A stretch of 64,000 nucleotides of DNA from positions 124,001 through 188,000 of the forward strand of contig JAVXUO010002916.1 in assembly GCA_033065855.1 (NCBI GenBank), given 5' to 3'. A program made the position numbers and the translations under genes. This document shows, piece by piece, positions 44,250-56,172 of the stretch; positions within the stretch are counted from its first letter, which is position 1, and each line of letters opens with the position of its first letter. Under the pieces are notes generated by a model, which worked only from the letters and a program-made list of their open reading frames with translations, ran no database searches and was not told the DNA's origin. Source of the DNA: Escallonia rubra. Taxonomy: Eukaryota; Streptophyta; Magnoliopsida; Escalloniales; Escalloniaceae.

Positions 44250-45425
44250 AAACTTTTGACAGGAAAATTACCAAAATACCCCAAATGAGCGGCAAATAAC
44301 CGAAATGCCCCCGGGGGTTCATTATCACCCACTCCGAACCCCAAATCAGCTTCAAAACAGCCTTTCAAGTGTTTTACTTAGGTTTCTGGACAAAAAAGTC
44401 ATTTGAAAAACTTAACATTGTAGAATTACCAAAACACCCATATCGGGGTGGCAAATTACCAAAATGCCCACTGGCATCGAAAAATCTCAAAAGTGCTTTG
44501 AAATGCTATTTTAAGCTTCCTGAATTCATTCTTGATCTAAAAAGTATTTTACAAAAGTTTCGCCCAAAAATTCGGAACCGGTGTCCGGATTGAGCGTTTA
44601 AAAGCCCGTTCGGCCAAAAAAATAGCTAACGACATCGGAATGGCGCAAATTCCGGGGAAACGGAACTTCCCAACATCCTAGGGTTCTCATAAAAGTTTCG
44701 CGCGAAATCGCGCTAGCTTGATATTTTAAATTACATTGCAAAGTTACAAGGTTCCCCGTATCAGTTGACCCCTTTCCAGCCTATGGAAACATCTCAGAAC
44801 AACTTTAAAATAACTTTTCGGGTTCTTACACCCATTCTCGAACTAAAGGCCATTTGGAAAATTTTGACAGGAAAATTACCGAAATGCCCCCGATGGGCGG
44901 CAAATTACCGAAACGCCCCCGGGGGTTCAATATCATGCAATATTGTCGCGCAACTTTGTCATGCTATATTTTCGCGCAACTTTCAGGTGTTTGACTTAAC
45001 TTTCTGGAAATTATAGTCGTTGTAGACTTAACAGTGTAGAATTAGAAAAATACCCCTCTCGGGGTGACAAATTACCGAAATGCCCCCTGGCATCGGTAAA
45101 TCTCAAAAGTGCTTTGAAATGATATTTTAAGCTTCCTGAATTCATTCTTGATCTAAAAAGTATTTTACAAAAGTTTCGCCCAAAAATCCGGAACCGGTGT
45201 CCGGATCGAGCGCTTAAAAGCCCGTTTGGCCAAAAAAATAGCTAACGACATCGGAATGGCGCAAATTCCGGGGAAACGGAACTTCCCAACATCCTAGGGT
45301 TCTCATAAAAGTTTCGCGCGAAATCGCGCTAGTTTGATATTTTAAATTACACTGCGAAGTTACAAGATTTCCCGTATCAGTTGACCCCTTTCCAGTCCAG
45401 GGAAAAATCTGAAATTTTTCCCTGA
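44250..45425 (+). repeat. Two tandem copies of a ~610-bp unit
   Basis: Anchors repeat at near-constant spacing: TTGACAGGAAAATTACC at 44256 and 44864, CTCAAAAGTGCTTTGAAATG at 44486 and 45102. The block from there through CCGGAACCGGTGTCCGGAT, CGAAATCGCGCTAG and AGTTGACCCCTTTCCAG is about 95% identical by eye. Phrases such as AAATTACCGAAATGCCCC recur several times per unit. It is non-coding, like satellite DNA or a retrotransposon untranslated region. Confidence 0.8.
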
Positions 45426-45904
45426 TATACATCTTTTAAAAATAACTAGGGTCTCTTTTTTGTACTTTGGAAAAATCTAGCTCTAGTTATTTTTATAAAT
45501 TCGTGAAAAATCTAAATTTTGACACCCTAAAAAAATGACTATTTTTTGACTTCGAATGAATATTCGCCAATAAACGCTAGTTCAATCTCTAATTTCAAAC
45601 TCTCAAAAAACACGAATTTTAGACTATGTTAAGAACAATTTAAGCTAAACACAATTTAAACAAATCATTGGTAAGAACAATTTGAAATTAACATTGAATT
45701 ATAAGAAAATTCAAAATACTTACTTGTTTTAACTTGATATATTGCTCAAGAAAAATCCACCGATCTTCTAGCGTAAATTTTTTTGTAAGTGAGATATGGA
45801 GTATGAAGTGTGTGTTGGTAAAGATGATGGGGAGTGGAAGAAAGGGTTCGGGGAGAAGGGTTTATAAAGAGGGAAAAATGAGGGAGAGAGACGAAAGAAA
45901 GCAG

Positions 45905-46160
45905 AGAAAGGTCGGGGAACCGGACGCGTGGCAGGGGGGCCGCAAAATGGGGAGGGGGGGACCGCAACAATGTTACGATTTGGGGGGGGGACCGCAACAA
46001 GGCGTTGCGGTTTGGGGAGGGGGGGATCGGAGGGGTGGCCACGTGGCAGGCAGGAAGGGGGAATGGGGGACCGCCCGCCAGGTGGTAGGCAGGGAAGGGG
46101 GAGTGGGGGACCGTCGCATGCCACGTGGCAGGCAGGAAGGGGGCCAGGTAAAGGACGAGT
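45905..46160 (+). repeat. G-rich minisatellite
   Basis: Plus strand is very rich in G runs. Units GGGACCGCAACAA[T/G]G and CCACGTGGCAGGCAGGAAGG repeat several times. The many runs of three or more G suggest G-quadruplex potential. Long frames on both strands here are low-complexity and are not counted as genes. Confidence 0.7.
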
Positions 46161-46208
46161 GGGTGGGTGTAAAAAAAACAAATCATGCAAACCGCACATA
46201 GGGGGTGC

Positions 46209-46231
46209 GGTCCGGTGGATATTATCCACCG
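46209..46231. repeat. Short palindrome
   Basis: TCCGGTGGATATTATCCACC followed by GG forms a near-perfect inverted repeat of about 10 bases per arm, just before the R2 repeat. Confidence 0.7.
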
Positions 46232-46250
46232 GTAAACATAGATCGGGGCC

Positions 46251-46425
46251 CATATATATATATATAATTAGATTTGCTTCAACATAAGCACGTGATTGAC
46301 GAGAGTCAGTACTTTTGTAAATGATTCATGAACTTAAACATAAGAATGGTTTCCGTTTCCGTTATGTTGAGCAATATTTCGTCCTTCACTTGTCGAGAAA
46401 CACACAATAACAAGTAAAACACGTG
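46251..46425 (+). repeat. Direct repeat R2 (pair with 43869-44039)
   Basis: Near-identical to R1. On the minus strand it keeps the VLLVIVCFSTSEGRNIAQHN part of the FAR1-like frame, but is preceded by different sequence encoding KTEFRQPR. Confidence 0.9.
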
Positions 46426-47640
46426 GTTGTCGAAACTCAGTTTTGTAGATGATCCACACGACGTCAAATATACGAACCGTTTTAACTACGCTGAATAATT
46501 TCAGTTTTTCGAGAGAGTGGACTTCAAACTGCCGCTAAAGACCGTCTTTCGTTACGGTTCAAACAACATCTTCCTTTTCAAAATAGACTTCAACATCATA
46601 TGAAAGTCCATACTTCGGCAATGAAGTTCAATACAACCAAGAAACTGGCCTTAGTCCCACCAAGGCAAACAGATTAAAAGTAAACTTAAGCACCAAACTG
46701 AAGAAATATCAAGTCAAGGCACTAAGGCAGTCTTTCTTGCTTGGCCCCGAACCAGAGATTTGTATCAGAAAATCCTAGCAAAGGCAGACGCCATATATGT
46801 AAGTGCATGATCTGAAAATGACCCAGGCTCTATCCAAGGGCTAGGTGGGTCATGTTACTTTAAGCTCTTTGGGTCATGTTAACATCATATCTCGTCTTTC
46901 CAGCACTTTCGGCATAACCCTGCAGGCTCTTATGGTGCTTTCCTTCCTGTGTCAAGAAGAAAGCAGCTATGGCGAATCTTTAAGGATGCTGAACTCTTCT
47001 GCTGCCAGCATGCACTTAATTTGAGAACCAGCCTCAGTGGCATCTTTTCTTTTCTTGCCACTACTTTCAAAAGGTCCAGAAAATTCAAAGAAATGTTTGG
47101 TAAAGCAAACCAGACCAAAGTTCAATATGCTCATCATTCACTCACAGCTTGTGACATATCTGCAAGTGCACTCTCGCTACATTTCAATTTCAACTGTTGT
47201 GCCTAAACTCTCGCCGATAAAAAAATATTACAAATGTATATTATTAATGAAAAAATTGAGACAGTACCGGTACGTACTATTTCACGAAAAAAAACGATAT
47301 GCACTCCGATACGGTATTCATAACTATGATCTAGAGAACGAGAAAGCGAAAAGAAAGAAAGAAAAGAACTCCAAGAAAAGAAAATTAAGGTTTATCAAGC
47401 TTTAGACTATGTTCAGACTCATCTCAATTACGTCTCGAGCTAATCTCGAACCGAGCACCTACACTTATTTACTATCGGGCCGAGTAGACCGACAATGCAG
47501 TCTGGTACGAGCTTCTAAACCAGCAAACACAAGCCTAACCTCAGTAACTTGGTTCCTTTACCAATGGAGTGGACTGAATAAACAACAAACCAATCCAATC
47601 CAATCCAATCTAATGGGTTGGTCTGGAATTGTGATCCAAA
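46426..47640. other. Intergenic DNA, possible decayed gene piece
   Basis: The stretch at 46900-47120 has near-coding composition on the minus strand (LVLKLSACWQQKSSASLKIR) but no recognisable domain. The rest is anonymous. Confidence 0.35.
47205..47335. repeat. Family C repeat fragment
   Basis: Contains AGTACCGGTACGTACTATTT and ends CGATACGGTATTCATAACTATG (core CGGTATTCATAACTATG), matching the end of the element at 24655-25440 and the piece near 60700. Confidence 0.45.
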
Positions 47641-47751
47641 CCAAGTCCATATGCATGGCAACTGGCCCAAAGGCGCACACACACAGAGACACACACACCA
47701 CTCTTACGCTTTGGCACACACACTCAAAGTCCATATGCATGGCAACCCGCC

Positions 47752-47945
47752 GCACTTATTGGTGACAAGCTTACGTCATCGTCCTGCATGTGCTGCATTC
47801 ACGGGTCCTTGTGCGCTTCGGTCCCGACATAAGTGCGGGAATCGGAGGCTCAGATGTATGTGGCGGCCTTGTAGGTCCCCGAGGCGCAATATTTCTTGCC
47901 GGTTGAATTAGAACCTTACAATGCAGCCTTTTTTCAACTACAAAA
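47752..47945 (+). mobile_element. SINE-like element, copy 1
   Basis: Shares with 50140-50290 (opposite strand) the order GGTGA[C/T]AAG, then GTGCGGGAATCGGAGGCTC, then CGGTTG[A/G]ATTAGA[A/G]CCTTACA, then CAGCCTTTTTT. The tRNA-like head is decayed in this copy. A 20-base direct repeat, AGTCCATATGCATGGCAAC type, lies just upstream at about 47643 and 47728. Confidence 0.55.
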
Positions 47946-49347
47946 AAAAAAAAAGATCACAGAGGCACGGCAGACGGCACCTTGAAGTATGATGTGACAC
48001 TCTTGACAAAGAAAGACTTGTTAGTTGTGTCTACATTGAACCTGCACAGGTTCTAGCCAAAGCTATACGCTCACAGATAGCATGGACACACATTAAATAC
48101 GGTACTAGCTAGAAGAGAAATTGAAACAAATAATCACAACTAACATTAGAATGACTACTCAGTTGACTATTTCAGTGATTTAACAGTCTAGCTTCCCTGC
48201 TTATAAATAAGCAAAATACTAACACACACACTGGACGCACAAAAAACACCATCATTCACTTTTATCTCGCGCCATTGACTGTTCTTATTGTCACACCGCC
48301 GTCTAGGAACTTCTCGGTTTTGAGGGATATATTTAGAATGAAAGAAAAACATATCCTTGCTCTGAAAAAATCTCAGAATCGAGCACATACTGAGCCTATA
48401 GCATGTTGACACATACTTATATACCGGCACTCGTGCACGCTCGCATATAATCGAATATAAGGTGAATACTCCCCCGCTATCACAGATATATTGCGTCGAT
48501 AATAGGTATAGCTATGCTTATATGCCGAAAAAGATAGGTATAGCTATACAGAATTATTGAAAACGATACGTATAGCCGTAGAGAACAAACAAACCAGCTT
48601 TTTCGTTGCTGGGTTCTTATTGAGAACAATAGACAAGACATAGACAACAAATAAACTAGCTTTTCGTTGCTGGGTTCTCAGTCATTCGAGTGACTATCGC
48701 AAGTGGTCCTTACATACAGGTAGGTCACCATTAGAGAGCATCAAGGGTAATAAAGGTGAAGATATTATGGGTCAGGCCTTGGTCGTGACAACGTTACAAG
48801 CTTCTGTCTTATGCCAACACTGAAAAGAAAAGAAAAAATCACAAGCCATGCAACTTGATGCAATCATGCAATGAAATTGGCGAAGTCAATTAAGGTAAAG
48901 GAATGGCAATGTACAGATCTCATCCTAACATTAAAAGGGTATGGAACCATGTACCTAGGCGACATTTCTAATTGAATTGATGATACCCACTTGCACTGTA
49001 TCTATACTAAGAAGAACCTATGGGGCACAAGACACATGAAGAATGTGAACACCCCCTTCTTGCCCTTCTTCTTTGGGCTTTCTTGTACCCATAATTGCAA
49101 ACAAGTCAAATAGGTGTTTGTCCCAAAGTTGTTGCACAGAAATGAATTCTTTTCATCAGTCTTACCTTATCATGCGTAGCGTAACAATTGCAAAGAGACA
49201 AGGAGAATAATTCACTTAAGCCAACCAAAGTAGCCAAAAAGAACACAATGTCCAAGTGATCGATAAAAAATAAAACCCGACACCAAGCAAAAAAAAAAAA
49301 AGAAAAAAAAATCTCCGTAGAACGGGGAGACAGAGAGACGGGGGAGG
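47946..49347. other. Intergenic DNA, no gene recognised
   Basis: Short repeats such as TAGGTATAGCTAT near 48510-48570 and a doubled GCTTTTTCGTTGCTGGGTTCT phrase (core TCGTTGCTGGGTTCT) at about 48600 and 48664. No coding evidence. Confidence 0.45.
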
Positions 49348-49457
49348 GGAATTATTTCTGTTCTGAACCTCCCATGTTTCTACTATGAAAAGGAAGAAAA
49401 TGGGAATTATTTCTGTTCTGAACCTCCCATGTTTCTACTATGAAAAGGAAGAAAAGA
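49348..49457 (+). repeat. 55-bp perfect tandem duplication
   Basis: A unit beginning GGAATTATTTCTGTTCTGAA and ending GGAAGAAAA is present twice in a row without visible differences. Confidence 0.9.
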
Positions 49458-50139
49458 GCAGAGTAATTATTTCTTAAATCTTTGTTCTATTTTCCCGATT
49501 ATTTCTATGTACTATTTTTTTCCCTTTTTTTCTTTTTTTGGGGGGGGGGGGGGGGTGTTGGTTGGTTGTTATCGATGGCTTCATCGACCGCTTTCCTATA
49601 TGCACACAAATTAATAGGTTCAGGGTTTTATGAAAGCATTTTCACCATTACAAGTGTTCATGAGATGGATTGCATGATGGTAGTTTTGGTTGGTGATGTT
49701 GTTCCCTTGGTTAAATCCTGGAGCAGTATGTGTCTTAACGAAGGAAGAAGTGTTCTGTTAAAACACTCGAATGAGCTATGAACTCAATACTTGCAAGATA
49801 AGCCGAGGCCGATATTACGTCTTACATGAAGGATTTCTAGTCTAGTTCTATAAGAAAGGTACTACAACAAACTAGAATACCACCCCGCAACTTCGTTGTC
49901 ATTTGTAGTAAGTCTTCAGGTTTACGCATCTATGTTAAACTTACCAAACTTGTGCAACTAACCTTGCAAGATGTGTTTCCTAGTCAAGTACACATAAGAG
50001 GGCAGGTCATATCAGGAACTTTGATAAACATCTATATACACGCATATATACACAAGCAGACAAGTAAATCAACAATAAAGATATAAAAAGACATAAATTG
50101 CAGAGGAAAATGAAGAATGCAAACCAAACCCCCCTTTTT
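49458..50139. other. Intergenic DNA with a G homopolymer
   Basis: A run of about 16 G at 49540-49555. A 99-residue frame across it (49482-49781) has no recognisable domain. Confidence 0.45.
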
Positions 50140-50290
50140 TTTTGTTGTTATAAAAAAGGCTGGACTGTAAGGCTCTAATCCAACCGACAGATAATATTAC
50201 GAGCCTCCGATTCCCGCACCTATTTGCCACCAACAAGTGTGGCGCGGACAGGATTCGAACCAAACCAAACATGTGCTCTAACTTATCACC
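50140..50290 (-). mobile_element. tRNA-derived SINE-like element, copy 2
   Basis: On the minus strand a perfect polymerase III B box, GGTTCGAATCC (50261-50251), lies about 30 bases after an A-box-like TGGTGATAAGTTAG. The body and 3' end match copy 1: GTGCGGGAATCGGAGGCTC, CGGTTGGATTAGAGCC and a T-rich end. No tRNA cloverleaf with acceptor stem can be drawn, so a SINE is preferred to a tRNA gene. Confidence 0.6.
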
Positions 50291-50662
50291 AAAAATGTGA
50301 ATTCATACCAAACCAATGCTCTTCTACACAGCTCAATAACATCTGTAATTGCAAAGCGTCGAAGTGATAATATACAAAGTGGTTAGAAGGTTAGACACTA
50401 ACCAACAGAAATGAGAGGGTGTTGAGCGATATAGGTTTCACCATCGGATTACTCTGCCCTAAGAACAGTTTAAATTGTTGTCGAAAATCTGATGATTTCT
50501 GCATTTGTATATGTTATGTAAAGCAACACTATTTTTTCTAGGCTTGCCTAAACCATTCATTCATATTTGCAAAACGGAGAGATAAAGAAGTACAATGTAG
50601 AGGCAAACCTTTTTAATTACATTGACCAGGTATTACTATAAAAGCAAGGTCAGAAACAAAAG

Positions 50663-53238
50663 TCATGAGAATTTTGGTTTAGACGTGGATGAATGATTTT
50701 GATGTACGGGACCAAGCTTTTGAATCCAATGAAGAAGCCCCTTCTTATGATCTTGGCATGTTGGGTTTTGCACCAGATTCAGGGTCCCATCGCATGCAAG
50801 TGAAGACTCGAACTGCTCTAGAACCTTCACAACTTGCCAAAACTCAGGCCTCTTCTCTGGATGTAGACACCAACATTGCTCGATTAGAGCTCTCATGGCA
50901 GCAGGGCAGTCCCCAGGGATAGATGGCCTCAAATTCTGAAATGACCCAGAAACATGATTATCTTAGAAACAAAAAATATTACTTCAATTGTGGTGGGTTG
51001 GTGGGGGGGCTGGGGAGAGGGCGAAGAAAGGAGGAAATACAGGATAAAACAACAGTATGTGTTGCAGCTCAATGCAGAGTAGCTTTTACTAGAGATTTAC
51101 TACTCTCAATCAACAACTTCCAGTCAAAACTACTCCTTACCATTGAAAAAGAAAGAGGAAGCAGCACTTCCTCGTCCAAAGGGATATGGATCACTCCATC
51201 ATCATTAACAAGCAATTGAGATAACTCCAGAAGCCATTCAATTTCTCACTTTAAGACAACTTTTCCCTGTCTAGTGTACCAAGGGGGAAAAAAAAAGTGG
51301 TTGATAAAATGAGGTGAGCAGTGGCCTGAGTTCAGTGTGGCTCAGAGGACATAACAATCTGGGGTCTAGCGTGCCAGTATAATCATCAAAATACTTGGTG
51401 CATCAACCATGTGGTTTGTCTGGTTGTAGACCTGACTCATTATTATTCTGCGCCTGACCTTCTTGTGGTCTCTTCTGATAAAGTTGTGTAAGCATGCCCT
51501 AGAGACATCTCCAGAAGAGGGGAAGGTAGTGTGCAATGAACCCATGCTCCATTATGGATTTGGCCTAAACCTTATTTGCATTAGCCTTCCAGTGGTTTAT
51601 TCCTAGAGGTTTAGCATCCATTTCGAAAACACGCCTCAATGGGAACAGACAAAGATGTATCTATGACTCAGCACATCCAGAAACTATGTAAACAAGTATG
51701 TCACAAAAAACAATTGAAGATGGATAGCATGCATTTAGGAATCTTATACAAATGAAGCAAGAGAGATAAAAACATTGAAATATAGAAGATACCTTATTCA
51801 CTACAGCAAATGCAGCTTGGATTGGTGTCATATCCTCATACGGAATAGTTCCAGCTACCATTTCCCATAAAATGAGTCCAAAGCCATATACATCGACCTT
51901 TCGACCATAAGACTTACGTTTGATCATCTCAGGTGCCATCCAACGGTAAGTACCTGGGTCATCCGCCAAGTAATCGCAGAATGCCTCCTCACAAGCAATT
52001 CCAAAATCGGCAATCTTCAGCTTGAAATCTTGATTAATGAGTATATTCTCAGGTTTGAGGTCCCTATGTATGATGCCTTGTGAATGAATATATTCCATTC
52101 CCCGAGCTATATCTAATGCCATCACAATTAATTTCTGTAATGGAAGAGATTTAAGCTCAAGCTTGTGCATGTATGCCCTCAAAGAACCCTCCGAAAGATA
52201 TTCTGTAATGACACAAAAAACTGGCGGCTTTCTGCATGCTGCCACGAACTGCATTATCGCATCAAAATGTTAGTCCATTCATCATAAATGGAGAATAACC
52301 AGTAATAATCTAAGAAAAAATATACTGATTTACATATATTGAGCAGCAATTATTACTTATTGCAGCTTTCCATGAATTCAGAATAAAGAAGATTGATCAA
52401 CAGTGAGGGGAATAGCATATGGAAAGGAAAGACAGAAGTTTACCTTTATGACATTTTGATGGTGAAGGTGAGACAAAAGTGTGATTTCTCTACTGAATTG
52501 CTTCTCTAACAGAGCTCCCAGAGCTTCATTATCGTCATCATCTGGAACCCTGATTATTTTTACAGCCACAGGTTCATCCTTATACAGCCCATGGTAAAGT
52601 TGACTGTGTGCACCATGAGCAAACCTAAGACCAAGGAATAGCTTAGAGAGATCAACCGTCCACTCATCAGCTGTTTCGACAGACGTAACCCTTCCCCCAC
52701 CATGGTCAAAATACTTCGACCATGTTGAATCCTTCTTGCTCTTTGGTTTATCATGAAGTTTCATTGAAGAGAAGTGCCTAAGCGGGCTAGTATTAAAGGT
52801 TGACTTCGAATTTTTGTTGAACGACTTGCCCTTAACTCCCTTCTCAGCTTCTTTTCTTCGAGCATTTGGAGTTGAGAATCTTTTTCGATCAGACCGAGCT
52901 TCCTTGAACGTCTCGGAAAGTTTTGTTTCAGGGAGAGGAGATACAGCCCTATGCTTGTTTGTTGTAGGATTCCGCTGAATCTGGATACCACAGGGTTTTG
53001 GTTTTGGATTAGCAGATACTATTTCCTGTTTCCCACGCAAAACTCGATCTCCCCGACTCTGTGCACCAGTCAGTCCAGGTTCTGGATGTTCAGAAGCTGT
53101 TTCAAGCCTTGATTGCAAACCAGAACTTCGGTCCAGGTGAAAGTTGAATGGAATTGAGATCAGGCTCCTCGAGTCCAACCGATGATAAATGGTGTGTGAA
53201 AACTTGGCTCTTCTTAACCAAGAAGACTCTTCCTCCAT
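50663..53238 (-). CDS. Raf-like MAPKKK protein kinase (HT1-related)
   Basis: Three exons: 53238-52444, 52248-51793 and 50935-50663, all phase 0 with GT-AG ends, giving 507 residues. The N-terminus starts MEEESSWLRRAKFSHTIYHR, followed by a basic, disordered region to about 190. Kinase domain: Gly-rich loop variant GLRFAHGAHSQLYHG, VAVK with Lys227, Glu251 in helix C, HRDLKPEN (Asp328), DFG (Asp346), WMAPE (about 368-372), DVYGFGLILWEM, and exon 3 NLRPSIPGDCPAAMRALIEQ. This is the plant Raf-like group C, near HT1, a Ser/Thr/Tyr kinase class tied to CO2 and blue-light stomatal signalling. Its exact orthology is unknown. All catalytic residues are present, so it should be active. The initiator is the ATG at 53238; the upstream frame has no ATG. 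A 5'UTR intron is likely. Confidence 0.95.
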
Positions 53239-53244
53239 ATTCAC

Positions 53245-54046
53245 CTAAAAGAACCTCAACCCTCCAAATTCTTTCTTCTTGAGAGGAAAGTTCAGAAGGT
53301 TCAAAAACAAGATTTTCTTCCAAAAGACCTGTATGATTTACAAAGCTCCATATGCACAAGTTCTTCAAACCCATTAAAGGATGCACCAGAAAGAATCCAA
53401 ATCCAAATCCACATCTATTGACGTATATAACCCCTTCAAATCCATGAATATAAGAACCACAAAATACTAACTACTGACAAAATCAAACTCAAAAAGGATC
53501 CTTCAATGGTTAAACCGCACAAAAACAGATCAAGCCAAAGCCTTTCTAGAAAACATTAACCTACTAAGCAAAAAGCTTTATATAAAGCCTATCATCAATG
53601 GCAACATCTCATTTCAGCTTCCAGAGATGTCAAATTCAACAAAACCTTCCCAGAACAAACCTTCACCTTATGGAAACAAACCCTTTTCAGCTTCAAAGTC
53701 AAATACCACCACCTTACCTGGAAGCCTGTAAATCTCACACCCAAACACAAGCCCAAATAAACAACCACAACAAATAAACTAATCCCTTAAAAAAAGGAAG
53801 ACTCAGATGGATTGGAAATAAAGAAACACCCATAATTGAAAACCCCCTTACCCACAGAAGAGTCATGAATCATTGCTAAAAAAAACCCCATTAATGAAAA
53901 GCCCCTTACCCACAGAAGAGTCATGAATCATTGCTAAAAAAACCCCATTAAATACTCAACAAAATAAAAACCCTACCAATTAACTAAATAATCAAAACAT
54001 GGAAAACCCAAGTACCAAAAAAAGGATCCAAGCACGTTAGACTTAC
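53245..54046 (-). other. Probable 5'UTR intron of the Raf-like kinase gene
   Basis: Minus strand: a good donor TTTTG|GTAAGT (GT at 54046-54045) and an acceptor TTCTTTTAG (AG at 53246-53245) only six bases before the ATG. The CT-rich sequence 54050-54150 (CTCTCTC run) looks like the first, non-coding exon. Leader introns are common in plant kinase genes. No transcript evidence is available. Confidence 0.5.
53844..53951 (+). repeat. 58-bp tandem duplication in the kinase leader intron
   Basis: CCCCTTACCCACAGAAGAGT and the following bases through CCCCATTAA are repeated once with a 58-bp period and almost no change. Confidence 0.85.
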
Positions 54047-54359
54047 CAAAAGGGCAATATTCTATCAGCAGATTCGTCGCTAGAGACCCATGCAAACGTC
54101 ACCAATTTTCAGTCTCTCTCTCTCTCTCTCCCCTCCAAACCAAAAGAATTGATTTATTAGAGAAGAGAGAACAGAAAATTCCACAAGCCCAGCTTTTAAT
54201 AATTACCCTCCAGAAGGAAGACTCGATTCATATTCTACGACCCCATATACGTACACGTATCGTATATATGGATCTGGGCGTGACCCGTTCTTGGACCCGG
54301 TTTTGTTGGCCAGGGGGTCTTTTTCTTTGTGGGTTATAAACTTATAATGGTGGGGTTCG

Positions 54360-54395
54360 GGGCGGTGTGGTGGTGGTGGTGGTGGTGGAGGTCGG
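54360..54395 (+). repeat. GGT trinucleotide repeat
   Basis: A GTGGTGGTGGTGGTGGTGG run in the upstream region of the kinase gene. Confidence 0.85.
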
Positions 54396-54399
54396 TGGG

Positions 54400-56172
54400 G
54401 CCGTGGAGGGGGTGAAAAAAGTCAGAAAAATACGGATGAGAGAGAGGGGGAATGTACATAGAGTGAGAGGGGGGAAGAATACAAGCGTCAGTGTCACAGA
54501 ATGAGGTACGGAAAAGCCAAACTGATGATGTGAATCTAATGCTGTATTCTGGGGTGGGGTTTGTGGGGTGGAATTTGTGTATGATACGGTTCAGCACGGA
54601 TATGTATACTTTTCGTGGTGGGTGTTGGTTGGAAGAAGGACACTCTCATCATGTTTGGTTTTAGTACCACCTAAGGAACAAGTCTAGTATTCACGTACTC
54701 TTTTCCTTTTTCTTTTTTGTTTGAATTGATTTTTTTTTATTAATTAAGGAATTAAGGTACAAGCAAGCGAATCCTCGGCTCGGCTCTGCTCTGCTCTGGA
54801 ACTTACAAGAGCTAACGTGGCCTTGGAGGAAAGCAGAAAAGATAAATATCGCCGCCATTGAATTTAGAAAATACACATCAAAACGGTGACAGGTTGAAAA
54901 AGATACAGAAAAGCATCAAATTCAAGGGACGCACAAATTGACAGTTCACATCACTGTCGCGATTAATATCGAAGCTAAAAAATGTGAAGGGAGTCCTCCC
55001 GAGGCCGGATTGAAGCGGACCGCGGCTCGAAAGGGGCATGCATCCTCCATTTTTAGTAGACCCGTCGTCTTCAGGTCACAAACTCATCATTTCATCGTTA
55101 ACCCGCATCGGAGATCTCTGACTATACCAACCGAATTGAAGGTGCAGGGACTATGGTGAGGGTAGCCAATGGAAAGAAGTAAACTTGGGCTGAAGGACTT
55201 CTGATATAGGGGAGGAGTGAAGATCAGAGGGTGGAGGAAGGTGATGGCGAGTGGAGGGAATCGGCAAATGTGGGGTGGCGACAGATGGGGAGGACAAAAT
55301 GCTAGCGCAAGGAAGAAGAAGAGGAAGAGAGTTGCGAGGGCCTCCCCTTCTATCCTCACAGCCGTGGAAGCTGAACAATGAAGGGGCCGCGACATGGTTT
55401 TTTAGCTCTTTTCTTTTTCTTTTTCACCATGCTTCAAAGCATTACTTTTTTCCACTAGGTTTAGGCTTGCAAATAGCATTTCATATCGTCTTATTCTTGA
55501 TATCAACTAGAAGAAAAGATAAGGCTTATTGCCATTATTCAACCAGTGTCAATTTTTTCATTAATGCCAAACGGTCGGTCTACTTTACTTGAGAGTTTCC
55601 TTGTGATTTTGCCTATAATAATGCTGCTCTAACGGCCATTGCTTTGGCTTGTTCAGCACCATCTGCATACTGTGTCGCTTACAAAAGTCATGTAGTACAA
55701 TTAATCCTAGTCCTGCTTCTTTAGCAATCGCTCTCCATGATGGATTTGTTGAAATTTCTTGGATTATCATATTTGACCTTAGTTGTTGGCCACAACTTAT
55801 TGTACTGCAAAACAAGACGCTTCAATGTAATTATTTAGGCCGTACGTATACGCTTTTTTGTTTTGTATATTTGTATTGTATTTTTATTTTTAATATTTTC
55901 GTATCCAATCACAAATTATGTTTGAGTACTTTTATTTTTATTGCCACTTTTTTTGTGTCTTTGTTTTCGTATGTTCACCATTTTTATTTCCGTTTTCATT
56001 ACTGTTGTTCCTATTTTTTTCCCGGTATTAGCCTCACCGGAAACAATGTTCTGCCTCTCCTCCTTTTTCGGATCCAAACTTCTTTGTTCTTTGTAGGTCT
56101 TCTTTTCGCAACCTAGATCTTCCCATTTCCAATAAGATCCCGGGGCCAAGTTTTGATCCAAAGGATGACAGC
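54400..56172. other. Upstream region of the kinase gene and intergenic DNA
   Basis: No gene supported. A minus-strand frame at 55585-55815 includes NPSWRAIAKEAGLGLIVLHD, which has near-coding composition but which I cannot assign to a family. It may be a retrotransposon or gene remnant. Confidence 0.4.

Noticed and set aside
45734..46287. Long Pro- or Gly-rich frames on both strands
   Set aside because: They arise from the G-rich minisatellite; no start context or domain supports a gene.
50251..50261. Possible tRNA gene because of a perfect B box
   Set aside because: No acceptor or anticodon stems can be formed, and the flanking sequence matches a second dispersed copy; a SINE fits better.
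55585..55815. Minus-strand frame with NPSWRAIAKEAG
   Set aside because: Looks near-coding, but I could not tie it to a named family, so no gene or retroelement is claimed.
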